A DNA stretch of 64,000 nt, from contig CM064713.1 of assembly GCA_032717465.1 (NCBI GenBank), positions 10,305,464 through 10,369,463 of the forward strand, given 5' to 3'. This DNA comes from Coenobita brevimanus. Taxonomy: Eukaryota > Arthropoda > Malacostraca > Decapoda > Coenobitidae. A program made the translations under genes and the position numbers. The notes under the pieces are model-generated. The model saw nothing but the letters and a program-made list of their open reading frames with translations. It searched no databases and was not told where the DNA came from. This document shows, piece by piece, positions 31,208 to 43,636 of the stretch; position 1 is the first letter of the stretch; each line of letters begins with the position of its first letter.

Positions 31208-31456
31208 ATCTGGCCCAGTTTAATGGAAGGGGGGATGGGATGGGTTAGGTGTGGAGCTCCATTTGCAGCCACCTCCTCGTGGTGAGTCACAGTGTGCTAG
31301 CTAAGGGCTGCATAATAAAGTGTCCAGGAGCCACCTCTTACTGACATGATATGGATACAATATTTTGCAGTTCTCTTGCCTTTATATAGGACCAAGTTTT
31401 CCCCTCTGTTATAAAAACAAAATTGGACTTTAATTTTGGGGGGATCTTATGACCCG

Positions 31457-31459
<3 letters not shown>
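31208..31459 (+). other. Probable 3' UTR of the preceding exon
   Basis: A canonical AATAAA at 31314-31319 lies about 107 bases after the stop codon, which fits a real transcript end. No other gene is seen before the TA tract at 31460. Confidence 0.5.

Positions 31460-31494
<35 letters not shown>
31460..31494. repeat. (TA)n microsatellite
   Basis: A short pure TA tract immediately upstream of the LINE-D 5' end. Confidence 0.95.
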
Positions 31495-31496
<2 letters not shown>

Positions 31497-32540
31497 AGGG
31501 GCAGGATCTCACTGCTACCTGGCGCGTCCCCGGGTGGCGGATAGGGGAAGGCCTTGTAGATATACAAGGTACCGTCTTAGACGGCTTGGACCATGGGACC
31601 CCCTATAGATATATAGGACTCCACCGAATATAACGAATAAGGTGGCACAAAAATTACATCTCACCAGAAACTATGTGGCAGGGAGGTGAGATTATTTGCC
31701 ACAATCCTCCCAACCAAACATGAGTTCTATTGCAAATGTTTTGAAGGGAGTTCCTGTTGGATCATCGTCTACTAAAGGTCCAACCGCACTGCCTCATGTG
31801 CTTACGGGCAGTGTGCCACCGAAAGTGAGTAGGCACTGTGTTGGAAAATTAGACTCTTGGATGTTAAACAAACTGAAATCGATGAAGATCTATGCATACA
31901 ATGTAAGAAGCCTCGCAGAAGATTACAAACTTGATAACCTGATGACTGAACTGGAAAACATTAGTTGAGATATTGTAGAAAAGAAGAAAAAGTAATCCAG
32001 CTCGAAGACAGCAAACACCTATTTTACTACAGAGGAAAGGAAAATGGAAGAGTTAGTGGTGTAGGATTTCTAATTAACAAAAATCTTGCAGACAACATTG
32101 TTAAATTCAGCAGTGAATCTGACAGAGCAGCATTTGTTGTCATTAGACTATGCAAAAAATATACCGTGAAAGTCATACAAGTATATGCACCAACTTCTCA
32201 AAGCCCAGATGAAGAAATACAAACATTCTATGATGACATCTCCCAGATTATGGAAGAAGAAAAGACAACATATACTATACTCATGGAAGACTTCAATGCA
32301 AAAGTTGGGAAGTCGAAAAATGGAGAAGCATGTATGGGAAAATTTGGAGTGGGAGAAAGGAATGAAAGAGGAGAAATGCTGGTAAATTTTGCTGAAATGT
32401 TTAACATGAGAATAATGAACACATTCTACCACAATCCGAACAGGAAAAAAGTGGACCTGGAGAAGCCCAAATGGAGAAATAAAGAATGAAATCTACTTCA
32501 TTACAGCAGATAAGAATAACACGATCACAAATGTCACAGT
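31495..32540 (+). pseudogene. LINE-D (RTE type) 5' UTR and endonuclease
   Basis: The block from 31495 resembles the 5' end of arthropod endonuclease-RT LINEs (GGATCTCACTGCTACCTGGC and onward). Coding begins near 31696. The endonuclease shows KIYAYNVRSLAED, then a stop and frameshift at 31965, then GVGFLINKNL, VIQVYAPTSQSP and TILMEDFNAKVG, where the usual GDFN is EDFN. It breaks off at 32540, where the reverse-strand RTE copy c is inserted. LINE-D continues at 35641. It is not functional. Confidence 0.8.
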
Positions 32541-32570
32541 TATCTATCTATCTATCTATTGCCAGACGCC

Positions 32571-34920
32571 TCAATCCCGTTTGGGGTGGCCACAAACAAA
32601 TCGCCTCCAAGTTGCCCTGTCCCCCTCCATTTCACTGCCCTGCTCCCAACTCACACACCCCTCTCTCATATACCTCTCCACCCCATCTCTCCATCTCATC
32701 CTCGGCCTCCCCCTCCCTCTTCCCCCCTCCACCTCACTCACATACACTCTCTTCGTCAGTCTTTCACCCTCCATTCTCTCCACATGGCCAAACCACCTCA
32801 GTGTGTTCCTCATAACGCTTCCTATCACATCCACATCCACACCACAATGCTCCTTTATATCCTCATTCGTCAGCCTGTCTCTCCATGTGACTCCACTGCT
32901 CTCACTCTTGACTTGTGTCCTTCCAACAACGTCCAAGCTTCACTTCCATACGTTAGAGTTGGTATCACAATACTGTCATGTAGTAACTTTTTCACTTCCA
33001 TGCTCACTTCCCTGTTTCTTATCACTGCTTTCAAAGAACCAGCAACCTTTCTTCCCTGCTGTACCCTTTCAAGCACTTCATCCTCCAAACCTCCATCCTT
33101 ACTCATCACACTACCCAAGTACTTAAACGTACTCACTTTTCCAGTTCCTCACCATCCAACCTCGCTGTACATTCATTGACTTCACCCCACTCAAAGACCA
33201 TCACTTTACTCTTTCCTACATTCACCTTTAGATTCCGTTTCTTACACACTCTCCCAAACTCATCCACCAAGCCTTGCAGCTCCCGTTCGTCTTCACTCAA
33301 CAACACAGTATCATCTGCAAACAACAGTACAGGGAGTTTCCAAACACTATCCTCTCTCACCAGGGCCACTCCAACATCCACTACCTTACCTTGTACCTCT
33401 TTTATTACCCCATCCATGTACAGATTGAACAACCATGGAGACATGACACATCCCTGTTTCAACCCAACTTTCAAAGAGAAAAATTCACTTAGTTCACCAT
33501 CCACACGCACTGCAGCTTTCGCACCATCGTACATACTCTTCACAGCATTCAACAACTTCCCATCTACTCCATATATTCTTAATACTTTCCACAATCCTTG
33601 TCTATCCACCCTGTCATATGCTTTCTCCAAATCCATGAAAGCCGCATACACCTTCTTTCCCTTCTCTAGAAACTTTTCCACTAAAGATCTAAGAGTGAAT
33701 ATCTGATCTACACAACCTCTTCCCTTCCTTAAGCCTCCCTGTTCTTCTCCAACTAATTTCTCTGTTCTTTCTCTAACTCCGTCAATAAGTATCCTACCAT
33801 ACACTTTTCCTATTATACTAAGAAGACAAATGCCCCTATGATTACCACACACTTCTTTTTCCCCTTTTCCTTTTTACAAGGGAATAATTATACCTGACTT
33901 CCAATCCTCCGGGACTCTACCTTCCTCCCAGGCCAATCTGCACATTTTCCCCATCCATTCTACTACTATCTCTCCCCCATGCTTCAGCATTTCACCACAC
34001 ACTCCATCAATTCCTGGGGCTTTCCCCGATTTAACTTTCTTCATTGCTTCCACAACTTCTATCCTACTGAATTCTTCCTGTCTTCGCACCTCCCTCCTTC
34101 TCCCAGCCATTCCCCAGTCACTTATACTCGCATTACTTCCATCCTCTATTTTCAACAATTCCTTAAAGTGTTCTCTCCATCTGCTCACTTTTTCTCCCTT
34201 CTCCACTAGTACTCTACCATTTTTATCTTTCACTCCCCTGCTAACTTCACTTCCATCCTGTCTTACTCTTTTCATCTCATTCCAGAACATTTTCTTACAG
34301 TCCCTCCACTTTACACTCAAATTCCTTCCAAATTCCTCATCCACTCTCTTTTTACTCTCTCTTACTAATCTTTTCACCTCTCTCTTTCTTTCTACATATA
34401 ACTCTCGCTTCCGCCTCTCAACTTCTTCCACGCCCCTATTTCTCATCCATTCATTGTATGCTTTCTTCTTTTGTGCCACAGCCTGTCTCACCTCTTCAGT
34501 CCACCACGCTGTTCCTTGCACCCCCCTCCGTCTTCTCTTCCTTCCACACACCACATCACATGCTACACATATTTCTTCTGTAAATATTCTACACACACCT
34601 TCCACGTTTCCCATCTGCTCGAATTCATATTTGCCCAATCGTTTCTCCACTTCTCTCTTATTTTCTGCCTTTTTCTCATCCTCTTGTAACCTTTCCACTC
34701 TCCTTGCAACTACTCCTTCCTCTAGTTTTTCCCTTCTTCTATTCCTCCATCTTACTCGAATCCTAATTCTGGCCACCACCAAGCAGTGGTCAGAAAGTCC
34801 ACTCCCCCAACCTCTATAAGCTCTTGCATCCATTACACATCTTCGCATCCTTTCATCCACACACACATAATTAATCATTGCCTTCCTTTCATTCAGTTCA
34901 CCACCCACACTTCTCATCAC
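32571..34920 (-). pseudogene. RTE copy c linker, reverse transcriptase and C-terminus
   Basis: The minus-strand frames 33874-34920, 33133-33852, 32870-33136 and 32571-32936 together cover the same protein as copy b. RT keeps MDLEKAYDRVDRQGL, LKQGCVMSPWLFN and LLFADDTVLLS, and the end keeps RWFGHVERMEGERL and HPKRD. Frameshifts at about 33865, 33135 and 32890 separate the pieces. It is a close sibling of copy b. The long plus-strand frames across this region are antisense shadows. Confidence 0.88.
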
Positions 34921-35632
34921 TCGCTTGTGAATTTTTATACCTGAAGAGGGTAGTGGCTATCACCAACCCCCTCCCAGCACAAATGTCCACTAACGCACTC
35001 CCATTCTCATCTATCTCAACAGGCACACCCCACTCACCAACTATTCCATCCACCTTCACATTCCCAACTTTACCATTCATATCACCGATCAAAAACACTC
35101 TCTCATTCCTTCCAAACTTTTCCATGCACACTTCTACATATGTCCAGAACTCTTCTCTCACTCTTCTAGCACGATCTTGCGTTAGTGCATACACACACAC
35201 AATCGCCCACATTTGTATTCCAACTTTCAACTTTACCCACACAATCCTTGACCCAACTGATCCATACTGTCTTATGCTCTTCTTCCATCTTTTACTCACA
35301 ACTATACATACTCCTTCCTTTGCCCTCTCATTCTCACCTACTCCTGCACATATACCCCATCCATACTCCCATTCTCTCACACTTTCTCCTCTCCATTTTG
35401 TTTCGGTTATTCCACATACATCCACTTTCGCACCCTCAGGCACCTGGACAATCTCTCTCTCTTTCACCTCATCATTCGCTCCTCTTACATTCCACGTTCC
35501 GATAACCATGTCCTTTGTCCGGTCCTTGGTCGTCATCGTTTGGTCAGTCCTTGTCCGAGGCTTATTGTTTTTTTCTTTTTTAGTTAGTTGTTTTCCGGGG
35601 AGGGGCACTAACCCTCCGCCAACAAATATCAA
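34898..35632 (-). pseudogene. RTE copy c endonuclease
   Basis: The open frame contains VIGTWNVRGANDEV, DVCGITETKWRGES, IGDMNGKVGNV and VGEWGVPVEI, the standard blocks of an APE-type LINE endonuclease with Asn, Glu and Asp in place. Its own start is probably the Met before TTKDRTKDMVIG near 35542, since the upstream part reads into leader. A small deletion near 34925 shifts it out of frame with the rest of ORF2. Confidence 0.85.
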
Positions 35633-35640
35633 AATAAATA

Positions 35641-37758
35641 TAGGTAGTGATCAAAGAATGGTGGGTTGCACAGCAAGATTCAGTTTCAGAAATGAATGAA
35701 AGAAGATGTTTAAAGATAAAAAGATATGCCCAATAATAGTAAACGAAAACAAAGCAGCCTTTCAGTTGGAAATAAGGGACAGATTTCAGGCTCTAAGATA
35801 TGCTGAATGTGACAGTGATGAACTGAATGACAGACTAACAAAAGTGCTAAGAGAATCAGCATAGGTAGTAGGAAAACCTAATACAACCAAAGCCAAGAAG
35901 TATTCAGAAAAGACACTCGAGTTTATGAAAAAACGAAAGGAAAGGAAAGTGAAGACAAAGAAAGACGAAATGGAACGAGCAGAATTAAATGAGCTTATCA
36001 ACAAAAGACAAAGAGAAGAAAAAAGAAAGAGAAACGTGGATCAGATCAAAGAAACCATCAAAAATGGAAAAAGTCTGAAACAGGTCCGAAGCAAAATGTC
36101 ACTAGGAAAGCAACAAATGACATCACTAAAAGACAAAAACGGTGAAATCATTAAATGCGGTGATAAGATGGTGAAGGTAGTCGAAGAAGTTTACAAAGAA
36201 CTGTATGCATCAAAGACAGTAGTACTAATAGCTAACTTTTCAGTTGACACAAGTGAAATGCCTGAGGTAACACCAGACGAAGTAAATATTTGTCTTAAAA
36301 ATATGAAAAGAGGGAAGGCTCCGGGAGAAGATGGAATAGTAACAGATTTACTGTTGGATGCCGGAGCAGAAGTACAAAATAGTATTGCTCACTTATTTAC
36401 CCACTGTATAAAACAGAAAATTCCCAAAACATGGCGTAATGCAATAGTTATTTTACTCTACAAAAAAGGTGACTCAAAAAATCTTAGTAACTATCGACTC
36501 ATTAGCTTATTAGCAGTCATTTACAAACTCTTCACTAAAGTCCTTACGAACAGAATAACAACAATTTTGAAGGAAATCCAACCTCGTGAACAGGCAGGAT
36601 TCCGAAGCGGGTATTAGACCGTTGATCATCTACATACAATGAGCCAACTAACTGAGAAAACTATAGAATATAATAAACCACTTTGCTTAGGTTTTGTTGA
36701 TTACGAAAAGGCTTTCAACTCAGTGGAGCACATAGCAATTATAAATTCATTGCGAGAACAAGGAGTGAATGAGAACATTACAAACCTGCTCGAAAACATG
36801 TATAAAGGGGGAACTGCTACAGTTAAATTACATAAGGACTCAGAAAAAATTAAGATTGAGAAGGGCGTGCGTCAGGGAGATACAATTTCACCAAAATTAT
36901 TTACAGCCTGCCTAGAAAGTATTTTCAGAAAGCTAGACTGGGAAAACAAAGGAGTGAACATTGATGGAGAAAAGCTAAACCATTTAAGATTTGCAGATGA
37001 TATTTGTCCTAATCTCAGAAACAGCGGAGGCATTGCAAGAAATGTTAAATGACCTGAACAGAGAAAGTCTCAAAGTACGAATGAAGATGAACCGAAGTAA
37101 AACTAAAGTAATGTTTAATCCACAAACACCAAAGAGCGTCATGAGAATAAGTAATGAAATTCTTGAAGAAGTTTAGGAGTACAGCTACTTGGGACAAGTA
37201 CTAAAATGAACGAAAGATCATGATAGCAAAATAATAAGACGCATTACAATTGGATGGAAAGCTTCGGTAAACATAGAGACATTATGAAAAGTAGCTTGCC
37301 AGTTTGTATGAAACGAAAAGTATATAACGAATGCATAATTCCATCTATGACGTATGGTTGTGAGACCTGGAAACTGACAAAATCAATGGAAAATAAATTA
37401 ATCCGTTCTCAGAGAGGAATGGAAAGGTCAATGTTGGGAATATCTTTAAGAGACAGGAAAAGATCAACTAGGGTGAGAGAGCGCACTAAAGTCAAAGATA
37501 TAATAGAAATTATAAAAGAACAGAAATGGAGGTGGGCAGGCCAGATAGCAAGAATAAGGGATAACCGATGGAGCAAGAGGGTTACTGACTGGACACCAAG
37601 AGAATGTAAGCGTAGCAGAAAAAGGCCAGACAGGAGATGGAGAGATGAGATAGAGAAATTTGCAGGGAAAACGTGGCAAAGATTGGCTCAGTCAAGGAAT
37701 TCGTGGAAAAGGTTGGAGGAGGCCTTTGTTCACCAGTGGACTAGTTATGGCTGATGAT
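35641..37758 (+). pseudogene. LINE-D linker, reverse transcriptase and 3' end
   Basis: The sequence resumes with NIKINIGSDQRMVGCT (end of endonuclease), then a Lys/Glu-rich linker (35925-36080) and RT: KRGKAPGEDGIVTDLL, SNYRLISLLAVIYKL, EQAGFRSGY followed by a TAG at 36615, VDYEKAFNSVEH, VRQGDTISPKLF and HLRFADDI (about 36998). A one-base shift follows FADD. The C-terminal part (37254-37754) has MTYGCETWKLTK and WRWAGQIARI. The FADD box and wording match the RTE clade. The element ends with a GATGAT tail at 37750-37767 that grades into TA. Confidence 0.87.
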
Positions 37759-37765
37759 GATGATG

Positions 37766-37767
<2 letters not shown>

Positions 37768-37858
<91 letters not shown>
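37768..37858. repeat. (TA)n microsatellite on the LINE-D tail
   Basis: About 90 bases of TA following (GAT)n. LINE-C begins just after it. Confidence 0.95.
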
Positions 37859-37860
<2 letters not shown>

Positions 37861-37872
37861 TTATTTATTTAT

Positions 37873-39177
37873 TATATTTGATTGAAACAAAGATGAAAGG
37901 GAAATGTGGGTGTAAGTTTGGAAGTGTGAATGGAAGATTGTCAGATGTTGATAAAGGAAGGGCAAGAAAAGGTGTGGCTATGTCAGTGAGCCCGGAAGTA
38001 CAGCAGTGTGTGATTGAATGGAAGGAAGAGTCATCGAGACTGATAAGGGTGAAAGCGAAGATTGAACGTGAGTTGTGGGTATTTGTGTGCATAAGGGCCT
38101 GGTAGTGAAGGGGATGAAGAAGAGAGGGAATCTTTCTGGTATGATTCTGATGAGTGTCTGCAGAGTTTTGGAGAGAATGTGAATGTGGTAATGATGGGAG
38201 ATCTGAATGCTAGAGTGGGAAATGTAGCAGTTGAGGGTGTAGTTGGTATACATGGTGTGCCTGGAAGAAATGAAAATGGGGAACGAATGATAGGGATGTG
38301 CATTGAGCGAGTGATGGTGATTGGAAATAACTTGTCTGAGAAGAAAGATATTTATAAGTATACATGGGTGAGATAGGAGGGTGGAAGGTTGTTGATAGAG
38401 CACTGATGGACTATGTGACTGTGTCCAGGAATGTAATAGGAAGATTGTTGGATGTGAGAGTTTTGAGAGGGGAGGGTGGAGGTATGTCTGACCACTACCT
38501 GATGGAGGGAAAGTTGAGAGTGGGTAAGAGATGGGTGAGAGCTAGGATACTTAGGTGTGGCAGGGAGGTTTTGAAAGTAAGCGGGTTTGATAAAAGAGAG
38601 AAAATGATAAAGTATCATGAGAAATTGAAAGATGAGAGGAACGGAGTGAAAGATAAGGAGAATGACAGTGTGGAGGAGGAATTGCAGTTGTTAAAGAGTG
38701 CTATGGTGGGGCATGTGGAGGTATGTGGTGTGAGATGAGTGAGTGGTGGTGTAAGAAAGGGAAGTGAATGGTGGTGACAGGAAGTAAGTATGGCTGTGGC
38801 TGCGAAGAGACGTGCATATGAAGTGTGGCTGCAGAGGAATGATGAGGTGTCATATGAGAGGTATAAGAAAAAAAGGAATAGGGCGAGAAGGGCTGTGCGT
38901 GATGCTAAAGTGGCAGCAGATGAGAGGTGGGGTTGCCGGTTTACTGAGAATTTTCAACAGAATAAGAATATGTTTTGGAAGGAGGGGAAAATGTTGTGAA
39001 AGGGAGAGTCTGGAAAAGAAGAGTTAGTAAAAGCAGAGGATGGAAGGATGTTAACTGAGATGAATGCAGCAAGGAAGAGATGGGCAGAGTATTTTGAAAG
39101 ATCGTTAAATGTAGAGGAGGAAAGGGAGACTGAGACTGTGGCAGATGGAAGGTTGCAAGGAATAAATGCATTGGGAG
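37873..39177 (+). pseudogene. LINE-C (RTE-like) endonuclease and linker
   Basis: It opens inside the endonuclease (LIETKMKGKCG, with the catalytic Glu). Then follow VVMMGDLNARVGNVAVEG, IGMCIERVMVIGNN and GGMSDHYLMEGKLRV. Frameshifts or stops at about 38103, 38374 and 38736 break it. The linker includes AVAAKRRAYEVW and WAEYFERSLNVEEE. LINE-G interrupts it at about 39178. The element is 5'-truncated at the TA tract and closest to LINE-F among the LINEs here. Confidence 0.82.
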
Positions 39178-40385
39178 AGCTGGAGGAGTGGCTGGTTAGG
39201 GTGGTTATGGTCATGTATGTGGGTGCTCGCACCCAGGTAAGAGTGAATGGAGATTTGAGTGATGAGTTTTCCGTGAATGTTGGTGTACATCAGCGGTCAG
39301 TTTTGAGTCCCATGTTGTTTATCATGGTACTTGAAGCCCTCTCGCGTGACTTCAGAAACGCACTCCCGTGGGAGATGTTGTATGCTGATGATTTGGTGTT
39401 GACTGCAGGAAATGAAAGGGAGGCGGAGGAAAGATTTAGGAAGTGGAGAGATGGTATGGGGCACAAGGGCTTAAGAGTAAATGCAGATAAAACAAAAGTG
39501 ATGATATCTAGGGTTGGTGGCGGTACTGTCAAAGAAGAGGGAGAGCGGCCATGTGCAGTTTGCCACAAGGGCGTGAGAAGTAATTTCATCTTGTGCAGTG
39601 TTTGTGATAAATGGGTGCACAAGCGATGTAGTGATATTAGAGGTAGACTGCGAGATAATGCTGATTTTATGTGTGCGGCGTGTCGGGGAGAGCAGGTGGA
39701 GATTGTCAGGCGTGAAAGGATTGAACTTGCTGGTGAGTCTCTTGAATGTGTGGAAGAGTTTTGTTATTTGGGAGACATGTTATGTGCTGGAGGTGGGGCT
39801 GGAGCTAGCTCTGTGGCTAGGGTAAGAAGTGGTTGGAAAAAGTTCAGGAAGCTGTTGCCTCTCCTGACATTGAGAGGGCTCTCCCTACGTGCTAAGGGTT
39901 CTTTGCATGCAGCATGTGTCAGAAGTGTGATGCTGTGTGGTAGTGAGACCTGGGCAGTAAAGAAAGAGGATATTCGCAGACTCAAACGAGCAGAAATGAC
40001 AATAATTAGGTGGATGTGCAGTGCTTCCCTGTGTGCAAGGCCTGGGGAGGCTGTGTTTACGATGGAAGAGTTGAGAGGTAGGATGGGACTGGAGTGTATT
40101 GGCGTTGTGATGAGGAGAGGTAGATTCAGATGGCTTGGGCATGTGGAGAGAATAGGGGATGATAATTGGGTGCAGAAGGTGAGAAATGTTAATACTGGGG
40201 ATGGGGTTGCGAGGGGTACACCGAGAAAGACGTGGGATGAAGTAATTAAGTGTGACCTCAGGGTTAAGGGACTGAACAAGGAGGCTGCCATGGATAGTGC
40301 AGCATGGAAAGCCGCCATTAGATGACCAAGGCCGACGCATGCAAATATGTTTGAGCCTTCAAAAACGAACGAAACGAAACGAAGA
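39178..40385 (+). mobile_element. LINE-G fragment with RT palm, PHD-like finger and C-terminus
   Basis: A different LINE starts in the RT palm (LEEWLVRVVMVMYVGA, VHQRSVLSPMLF, catalytic LYADDLVLTAG near 39385). It then has a cysteine-rich finger (CAVCHKGV, ILCSVCDKWVHKRC, MCAACRG; 39555-39690), an RT thumb and an end with FRWLGHVERIG. The fused frame 39048-40325 stays open, although its first 43 codons belong to LINE-C. After the stop, the 3' UTR ends in an (ACGAA)n-like tail near 40365-40384. AGAG occurs at both borders as a possible short target duplication. The finger resembles C4HC3 PHD modules found in some LINE RT proteins. Confidence 0.82.
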
Positions 40386-40999
40386 GTTGAATGATTCTTT
40401 GATCACGATGGAGGAAGTGCAAGAGGCAGTAAAGGAGATGACAACAGGGAAAACTACAGGTATGGATGGGTATGCTGTGGAATGCGTGAAAGGTGGTGGA
40501 GCGACTATTGTTGACTGGTTAGTGAGATTGTTGAATGTGTGCTTTGTGCAAGGTATGGTGCCAATTGATTGGGCAAGTGCTTGTGTGGTCCCGTTGTATA
40601 AAGGTAAGGGTGAGAAGTATGAATGTACAGTACTATCTTTAGGGGTATAAGTTGTTGATTGTTGTAGGTAAGGTGTATGGCAGTGTTAATTATGAGAGAA
40701 AGGGCACAGAGGGAGTGATTGGTGATGAGCAGTGTGGCTTTAGGAGAGGAAGGGGATGCGTGGATCAGGTGTTTGCTGTGAGACAGGTGTATGAAAAGTA
40801 TTTAGCGAAAGATAATGATGTGTTTTGGGCGTTCATGGATTTAGAGAAAGCGTATGATAGAACTGATAGGGAGGCTTTGTGAACTGTTTTAAGACTGTAT
40901 GGACTTGATGGTAGGTTGCCAAAAGGAGTGAAAAGTTTTTATACAAATAGTAGCGCATGTGTAACAGTGGGAAATACTGTGAAGATTGGTTTGCCGCGT
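40386..40999 (+). pseudogene. LINE-C reverse transcriptase, second part
   Basis: LINE-C resumes with ELNDSLITMEEVQEAVKEM, KTTGMDGYAVECVKG, a frameshift near 40640, KVYGSVNYERKG, GFRRGRGCVDQVF and AFMDLEKAYDRTDR, then a TGA near 40881. It stops abruptly near 40999, before the GVRQG and YADD blocks, where the Gypsy-env LTR begins. Everything downstream is lost or lies outside the window. Confidence 0.82.
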
Positions 41000-41268
41000 A
41001 CCCATACTATATTCTTGTTATTATATAACCATAATTAGTGATACCTAAACCTATGTATGTAACCAGTATAGTTTGTGTTAATCAGCAAATTCCTCTAACT
41101 GCTGAGCTAAGCTAAGGTTCCCACGCCCGCTTCTCGCTCACAGTCAGTTGGGGGTTAGCCAGCATACGGAGCACATCTATAGTATTTCTCCTGTAAATAA
41201 ACCTCCATTATACATCGCCGCAGATCTTTGGAATTAACCTAACTGGGGAATGAGAGGACGGTGAAACA
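41000..41268 (+). repeat. Gypsy-env 5' LTR (left border approximate)
   Basis: The right border is set by the primer-binding site that follows. AATAAA at 41196-41201 supports LTR polyadenylation. The left border is placed where LINE-C coding ends and is uncertain. I see no matching 3' LTR in the window, so the LTR pair cannot be compared. Confidence 0.6.
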
Positions 41269-41271
41269 ATT

Positions 41272-41285
41272 TGGTAGCAGCGGTG
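41272..41285 (+). promoter_or_regulatory. Gypsy-env primer-binding site
   Basis: TGGTAGCAGCGGTG follows the LTR after three bases. A TGGTAGCAG start is a form I recall from other Gypsy elements. The tRNA is not assigned. Confidence 0.6.
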
Positions 41286-42130
41286 AGTCGGATCTTCTCT
41301 TAATCTCCTCCATACAGTGACACAACAAAACTTCGTTTGTGCCGATGTTCTACCCCTTCCAGTCTACACACCTGTGGCACGCCCTACACTTCACCTGCCT
41401 TCAGTAAGAAATTACCGACTGACATTTCTACCAACCATCCTATCTAAGAGAATTATAGTATTTTGCCAATCCTCCCCCCCCCAAACCGTCCCTCTCACCC
41501 CCGAGTCGAACTGCTGAGACAGTAATTCGCACCTGGTAACTCCTCGCACCACACCCAGCTGAAACACCACCCCCACCAACATCCACTTGCCTAGGGCGTC
41601 CCACATACCTATCGGCGCCCTCTACGTCATAGTTCACTTCGCCACTAGCCGTCGTCCTGGGGGTCATCTGACGCTCCACCACATATCTCATTGACCGACT
41701 TCACTTGTGACGTCACGCTCCCCCACAGCCTTGCACCCTCTCTCCATGTTGGTCGCCAGTTACATTCAGCCAGCCAAACTCCACCTCATTCTGCACCTTC
41801 AGTTTATGTAATTATATACTATATTTTCATCAGCTCATACCGACTTTCTATAGAGATTATTCTCCGGATTTTCTCTACAGATTGGGACTCATACTAATAT
41901 TCATTTCCCTTCACTCCCTTCATAATAATTCTCACCAACTTCATCCGTCACTTCATCTCACACTTCACACTTCATATTCTAGCCCAAGCCATTCATCTTT
42001 CTTCATTTGCATTTCCATTGTGCATATTCACCCTCATTACCACTGTACATATTTCCTATTCCCTCATTCTCACATTGTATATAAACATTTTCATTCTCAT
42101 AACTATTTATATATTTTCTCACTTCACTGC
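41286..42130 (+). other. Gypsy-env leader, C/T/A-rich and G-poor
   Basis: Leader between the primer-binding site and gag. Strong C richness without G gives open frames that are not protein-like. No gene is supported. Confidence 0.5.
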
Positions 42131-43600
42131 ATGTCATATTTCACAAAAACTGAGCTCTCTCCCGTTCGCCAGCGACAAGACACTGAAAGTAAGCAAGTAG
42201 TTCCCGACAATGACGATTCAGTACCTTACCTTCGCAGTGGTCGATCGTACAAAATATTCTTCATCTTCTCAGACAACACCTACTGCTGAACTCTCATACC
42301 ATTCTCACTACCACCACCACTACAACTACTACCATTACCACTACACCTACTACTACTCCTTCTGCTCTAGAGAACCCAGATAATTTTCTTCCAGATAAAA
42401 TAAATCCGGATACACCTTCGTCTTTAAATGACTCTCTAGAAATTCCTTCTATCCCTTCTCATCCCACTTCCCACAATATCTGCTACACAACTTCAGCTCC
42501 CAAGTCAACCACATATAACTACCATTACCCTCTCTACCTCTCAGCCAACTACTTCAGTTACTTCCACACTTTCCCAATCTCACACTCTTCCAACCATGGC
42601 TAACCACCGCCCCCCCCCCTCCACAGTCAACACATTTGGACGAGGATAATTTAGTGTCAGTCTAAGACTTCCTCAGAGAGGTCGAAACAGACATTCGCAA
42701 TAGACAAATTACAACTGAACCCCTCAAAGTCTCTTATCTTATGGGTCGGTTACTTCAAGGCAAGTCACAGATAGGAGCCGCAATTCGTGCGGGCCATTTT
42801 GAGAACTGTCAAACATTTGATGAATTACGCCAACAGTTAATACAGCTCTGTTGTCAGCATTCAAATGCAGCATCTCTCATTGGCTTCACTAATCTCCTAA
42901 AACAAATGGAGGAGGACATGAAAGTCCCAGTTAAAGATGCCAAATTATTTGAGGCAGCAGCTGTGATGAAGGCCACTAGTTCTGAGATGCGCCAGTTATT
43001 GCGTGGCACCCAATGGGTACAAGACATTAATGGAACTCTTATGCTTTCACTAAACAACTTTGGAGATTTGCTGGGTTACCTGAAATTTATGAACTAGTTA
43101 GACGAAAGACAGAGGGAGGTAGCCCTACAGATAGGTTCAGTCCAGGAGATAAAATTGCTAACATCTCAAAGGCCATCCAAGGAAGAACAGGATCGAACCT
43201 CCCTCGTCAAGCCACTACTCGCCCCTCGGTCTTGCAAGTTTTCTACACCTCCGCCACCTCATCGGATTACTCACGGTCACGACCCACTACGAGGGGAAAA
43301 CCTAACATTAACCGTTCCCTCTCACGGTACCGATCACCAACCGGCGGTCGTGACCAGTCCAATGTGCGAAGGAGCAAATAATTCTCGACTGTGTACTGGC
43401 ACTGTGGTATCGAGAATCCAGTTGCGACCGTAAACAAAGACGACATCACTCACAAGGAAGACAGCGTACACCTTCGCGATCGCGTCGTCCTAAATGCAAA
43501 TATCACAAGAACAGTACGACTCACACTACTGAGGAATGACGTTACCTAAAAAGCCTCCAGTCGGGGGAAGAGGAGCGCCCGTATCGAAAAAATGTAACAT
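42131..43600 (+). pseudogene. Gypsy-env gag, heavily broken
   Basis: A probable start MSYFTKTELSPVRQR at 42131 is followed by a stop at 42287. A capsid-like segment at 42741-43097 has MGRLLQGKSQIGAAIRAG and LRQQLIQLCCQHSNAAS. The remainder to about 43600 is Arg/Ser-rich and shifted in several frames. I see only a blurred remnant (HCGIENP) where a zinc knuckle might lie. Gag would form the particle core. The capsid assignment is by position and weak resemblance. Confidence 0.55.
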
Positions 43601-43636
43601 AACATTAAAAGATACGCCCGTTAATGTAACGTAACA

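Larger units (their letters stand above)
32541..35640 (-). mobile_element. RTE-like LINE (copy c), near full length, inserted in LINE-D
   Basis: On the minus strand this runs from a 5' leader at about 35640 to a (TAGA)n tail, seen as (TATC)n at 32541-32559. The LINE-D endonuclease frame stops at its left border and the LINE-D linker resumes at its right border. It is the most complete copy of the family in the window. The right border is approximate, and I could not read a target duplication. Confidence 0.88.

Noticed and set aside
39048..39177. First 43 codons of the 425-codon frame as part of LINE-G
   Set aside because: They match the LINE-C linker, and LINE-C resumes after 40386, so the frame is a fortuitous fusion across a nested insertion.
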